Below are positions 13,812 through 16,652 of a stretch of 16,652 nt of DNA, in pieces. The position numbers and the translations under genes were made by a program. The notes under the pieces are model-generated. The model made no database searches. It was not told where the DNA came from and was given only the letters and a program-made list of their open reading frames with translations. How positions within the stretch are numbered: position 1 is the first letter of the stretch; the number at the start of each line of letters is the position of its first letter. The stretch is from Pollutimonas bauzanensis_A (GTDB lineage Bacteria > Pseudomonadota > Gammaproteobacteria > Burkholderiales > Burkholderiaceae_B): NCBI RefSeq assembly GCF_040393045.1, contig NZ_JBEBUX010000095.1, forward strand, positions 1 to 16,652. The letters run 5' to 3'.

Positions 13812-15251
13812 ATGGCCGCGACGCCAACCTTTACCAGTTACTGGCTGGCGGAAACGCTGCGACTGCGTGAAGCGCTATGGGGTCCATTGGAAGACGCCAG
13901 CGAAGTGCGCCAAGCTCGCGCACAAGGACGCGGATTCTCACAAAAAGTGCTGTGGCGCGCCCTGCTGCTTGGGCGCCGCGAAAAGATTGACCTGCTGATC
14001 GAAAAATGGACACGAGGCTCGAAACTGGCTTTGCTCGGTATGTTGCTGGCGGCCATATTGGCCGGTGCCGCCACCGCCTTGGGCGCATTGGGCGACGGCA
14101 GCCGATCGGTCAATGTCCTTCTGGCGCTGGTCGCCATGCTCGGGCTGAACTCGCTGGCCTTCGTGTTCTGGCTGATCAGCTTCGCCATACCGAACAGCAA
14201 TGGAACCTGGCTAGGCGAGTTCTGGCTATGGCTGACACGCAAACTGGCGCGCGGACCCGATGCCGCCCTAGCCCCACGGGCCTTCATCGAGGTTCTTGGA
14301 CGTAATAACGCCTTGCGCTGGGTGCTGGGCACAATCAGCCATGGCCTATGGACCACGGCACTGCTCAGTATGCTGCTGACCCTGCTGGCTGTACTGTCGG
14401 CGCGCCGTTATGGCTTCAACTGGGAAACCACCCTTTTATCGGCTGATACTTTCGTGTCGCTGACGGCCTTCCTGGGCTGGCTGCCTTCCGTCCTGGGTTT
14501 TGCCGTTCCGCCGGAGGCCGTCGTGCGGGCCAGCAACGGGCTTCAAGCACTGCCAGAGTCTGCACAAGCGCTATGGTCCAGCTGGCTGATAGGCTGCATC
14601 GTCGCATATGGGCTATTGCCTCGCGCACTATGCCTGGCGCTTGGCCTGATCCTGGCCAGGAAAAACCTGGCGGCAATCGACCTGGACGAAAATCTGCCAG
14701 GCTACGCGGAACTGCGCAACCGACTTGCACCGGTCAGCGAAAAAACCGGCATCGACTCTCCAGCCACCCCAGGGTTCCAGGCCCAAATCCAATCCCACAG
14801 CCACCCAAGCTACGAACACAATCAGCCCTTACTGGTCGGCATAGAATTGGCTCCCGATACGCCATGGCCGCCTGCCGGCCTGCCGGCCAATGCCGTAGAC
14901 CTTGGCATTATTGACACGCGGGCGCAGCGCAAAGAACTGCTGGATCGTCTTGCGCATCACACGCCGAAGCAGTTATTAATGGTCTGCGACGCGCAGCAAA
15001 CCCCTGACCGCGGCACCATCGCCCTGTTGGCGGACCTGGGCAGCCTGGCAGGCGAGGCGCATGTCGCCTTGCATACACATCAGGCTGCCAGCCCTCCTTA
15101 CGATACGCGAACCTCGGCATGGCAAGCCCGCCTCGATAGCGCCGGGTTCAACGCTGAACAAGTGCACGTCGGCCTGGCATCTGCACTAGGCTGGCTTGCC
15201 GAAACCGGATCCGACCATTCCATCATCAAGGATGCGCATGCCCAGCCATGA
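13812..15251 (+). CDS. DUF2868 polytopic membrane protein
   Basis: With this start the product has 479 residues. The N-terminal 65 residues are soluble and charged and include WLAETLRLREALWGPLEDASEVRQARAQG, a recognisable DUF2868-type start. Membrane segments are predicted at about 71-92, 100-125, 173-196, 212-232 and 253-283. Residues from about 290 are soluble and rich in alternating strand/helix patterns, with the segment QLLMVCDAQQTPDRGTIALLADLGS near 390-415. I know of no established function for the family. It is commonly paired with a DUF3482 GTPase, as here, where the two reading frames overlap by 14 bp. The start is uncertain. ATG 13812 has GAGGA about 13 nt upstream, while in-frame ATG 13788 would overlap the DUF1232 gene by 8 bp without a clear ribosome site. 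Confidence 0.85.
   Translation: MAATPTFTSYWLAETLRLREALWGPLEDASEVRQARAQGRGFSQKVLWRALLLGRREKIDLLIEKWTRGSKLALLGMLLAAILAGAATALGALGDGSRSVNVLLALVAMLGLNSLAFVFWLISFAIPNSNGTWLGEFWLWLTRKLARGPDAALAPRAFIEVLGRNNALRWVLGTISHGLWTTALLSMLLTLLAVLSARRYGFNWETTLLSADTFVSLTAFLGWLPSVLGFAVPPEAVVRASNGLQALPESAQALWSSWLIGCIVAYGLLPRALCLALGLILARKNLAAIDLDENLPGYAELRNRLAPVSEKTGIDSPATPGFQAQIQSHSHPSYEHNQPLLVGIELAPDTPWPPAGLPANAVDLGIIDTRAQRKELLDRLAHHTPKQLLMVCDAQQTPDRGTIALLADLGSLAGEAHVALHTHQAASPPYDTRTSAWQARLDSAGFNAEQVHVGLASALGWLAETGSDHSIIKDAHAQP
15228..15232 (+). promoter_or_regulatory. Shine-Dalgarno site of the GTPase gene, inside the DUF2868 gene
   Basis: AAGGA lies 5 nt before ATG 15238, within the last codons of the DUF2868 gene. 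It supports this overlapping start and coupled translation of the two proteins. Confidence 0.75.
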
Positions 15252-16652
15252 AAAAGCACTGCGCCTGGCGGTTGTAGGGCACACGAACACCGGCAAGACA
15301 TCGTTATTGCGCACGCTCACGCGCGACTCAGGTTTTGGCGTCGTGGAAGACAGCCCCGGCACCACCCGTCATGTTGAAGGTGCGCATTTGCTGGTGGATG
15401 GCGTGGTCGTTGTCGAACTGTACGACACACCGGGCATGGAAGATGGCGTAGCTCTGCTGGATTACTTCGACCAGCTGGCAAAGCCGGAAGAACGTATCGA
15501 CGGCCCCGAACGCATCCGCCGCTTCCTGCAAAGCCCTGAAAGCAAACGCCGTTTCGAACAGGAAGCGCGCGTACTGAACAAGCTGCTGGATTGTGACGCC
15601 GGCCTTTATGTGGTCGATGTGCGCGACCCGGTATTGGGCAAGCATAAAGACGAGCTCACCATCCTTGCAAACTGCGGCCATCCGCTGCTGCCGATATTGA
15701 ACTTTACCCATAGCCCCGACCAGCGCCTTGCCGAATGGCGCGAAGCGCTGGCGCGGCTAGGCTTGCATGCCATCGTGGAATTCAACACCATTGCGCCCGC
15801 GCTTGACGGCGAAGCGCAGTTATACGACAAACTGGCTGTCTTGATGGACCAGCATGCAGCGCTACTGCAAGCCTTGAAGGCTGACGTGGCGCAGCAACGC
15901 GATATTCGCCGCCAAGACGCCATGCGCCTGATCGCCGAACTGCTGGTGGATGTGGCGGCCTGGCATATAACCAGCGACCCCGGCGAAGAGGCACTGGCAA
16001 GGTCCACGCAGGCCTTACGAAAAACCGTGAGGTCCAGGGAAAACCTGTGTGTGCATGCCTTGCTGAAACGCTATAACTTCCACATACGCGACTTTGCCGC
16101 CCACACGCTACCCCTGGAAGGCGAGCGTTGGGGCATGGATTTATTTCATCCCCAGGCCCTCAAAGACGTAGGCATTCATGTCACCAAAGGCATGGCGGCG
16201 GGCGCCATGGCTGGCGCAACGCTGGATGTATTTACGGCCGGCATCAGCCTGGGCACGGCAACATTGCTGGGCGCAGCGGCCGGCGGCCTTTGGCAAGGCG
16301 CCGACAAATTGGGAAGGCGTGTATTGGGCCGCTTGAAGGGCTACCAGGAATTGAGCGTGGACGACCCTGTGCTGCGCCTGCTTGCCATTCGACAATTGGC
16401 GTTGGTAGCGGCCCTGGAACAGCGCGGACACGCAGCGCAAAGCCCGATAAAACTGGAAACGGGTCTGGATGCCGAAACGGCCAGGCAGGAAAACAATACA
16501 GCAATCGATGCCTGGCGCAGCAAAAAACTTCCCGACGAATTGCTTGAAGCGCGCAGCCAGCCTCAGTGGTCCAGCCTGGACGCCCATCATGCCGCGAACC
16601 CCAGGCGCGAACAGGTTATACGCGCACTTTCAGCCAAGCTTGCCCAGGCGAC
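15238..16652 (+). CDS. P-loop GTPase with C-terminal DUF3482 domain, 3' end beyond the window
   Basis: The reading frame is open to the window edge, giving 471 residues. The family length suggests that only a short tail is missing. The N-terminal domain is an Era/MnmE-like (MMR_HSR1) GTPase. G1 is GHTNTGKTS (14-22), G2 threonines are at 42-43 in SPGTTRH, and G3 is DTPG (63-66). The expected G4 NKxD is replaced by NFTHSPD (155-161), so guanine specificity may differ or be set otherwise. The C-terminal part is the DUF3482 region. It contains a glycine/alanine-rich hydrophobic stretch (319-352, with repeated small residues as in glycine zippers) that may insert into or lie on the membrane. The start overlaps the DUF2868 gene by 14 bp. 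Function is not established. A nucleotide-gated partner of the DUF2868 membrane protein is the simplest reading. Confidence 0.88.
   Translation, partial: MPSHEKALRLAVVGHTNTGKTSLLRTLTRDSGFGVVEDSPGTTRHVEGAHLLVDGVVVVELYDTPGMEDGVALLDYFDQLAKPEERIDGPERIRRFLQSPESKRRFEQEARVLNKLLDCDAGLYVVDVRDPVLGKHKDELTILANCGHPLLPILNFTHSPDQRLAEWREALARLGLHAIVEFNTIAPALDGEAQLYDKLAVLMDQHAALLQALKADVAQQRDIRRQDAMRLIAELLVDVAAWHITSDPGEEALARSTQALRKTVRSRENLCVHALLKRYNFHIRDFAAHTLPLEGERWGMDLFHPQALKDVGIHVTKGMAAGAMAGATLDVFTAGISLGTATLLGAAAGGLWQGADKLGRRVLGRLKGYQELSVDDPVLRLLAIRQLALVAALEQRGHAAQSPIKLETGLDAETARQENNTAIDAWRSKKLPDELLEARSQPQWSSLDAHHAANPRREQVIRALSAKLAQA

Noticed and set aside
16128..16547. 139-residue plus-strand frame inside the GTPase gene
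   Set aside because: It lies in a different frame of the open GTPase reading frame. Its arginine/histidine-rich sequence is a typical shadow product.

Overview
The window is GC-rich and densely coded, and reads as a piece of chromosome from a betaproteobacterium of the order Burkholderiales, most likely family Alcaligenaceae (Bordetella/Achromobacter/Pusillimonas relatives). That placement is an inference. It rests on two Bug-family (TctC-like) periplasmic binding proteins side by side, the abundance of CoA and flavin chemistry, and the type of peptide ABC operon. I see no RNA genes, insertion sequences, integrases or CRISPR repeats, and nothing that looks recently acquired.

Layout. (1) 1-2217: the tail of a Bug gene on + converges on a complete Bug gene on -, with a hairpin between them. 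Next, also on -, come a small membrane/coiled-coil protein of unknown function and a GFA/CENP-V-type zinc protein. (2) 2346-4243 (+): an alpha-methylacyl-CoA racemase-type CoA enzyme that starts at TTG behind a perfect Shine-Dalgarno sequence, followed by an FMN nitroreductase. (3) 5992-4286 (-): an Old Yellow Enzyme-type ene-reductase and RNA 2',3'-cyclic phosphodiesterase ThpR, 3 bp apart. (4) 6195-12839 (+): an ArgE-type M20 deacetylase, then a full peptide-type ABC importer made of a binding protein, two permeases and one ATPase chain carrying both nucleotide-binding domains. Paired hairpins flank the binding-protein gene, and a good sigma70-like promoter precedes the deacetylase. (5) 13037-13285 (+): a GlsB/YeaQ-type small membrane protein ending in a strong intrinsic terminator. 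(6) 13427-16652 (+): a tight operon of a DUF1232 (YkvA-like) protein, a DUF2868 polytopic membrane protein and a DUF3482 GTPase. The last gene runs off the window edge.

How the genes work together. The deacetylase and ABC importer look like one uptake-and-hydrolysis unit for peptides or N-acyl amino acids. The racemase, nitroreductase and ene-reductase suggest catabolic or detoxification chemistry, without pointing to one substrate. The DUF1232-DUF2868-GTPase operon is the least understood part and the best candidate for an undescribed system. Its gene overlap, its pairing of a membrane protein with a GTPase, and the GTPase's degenerate guanine-specificity motif and glycine-rich membrane-like segment all suggest a membrane-associated GTPase complex.
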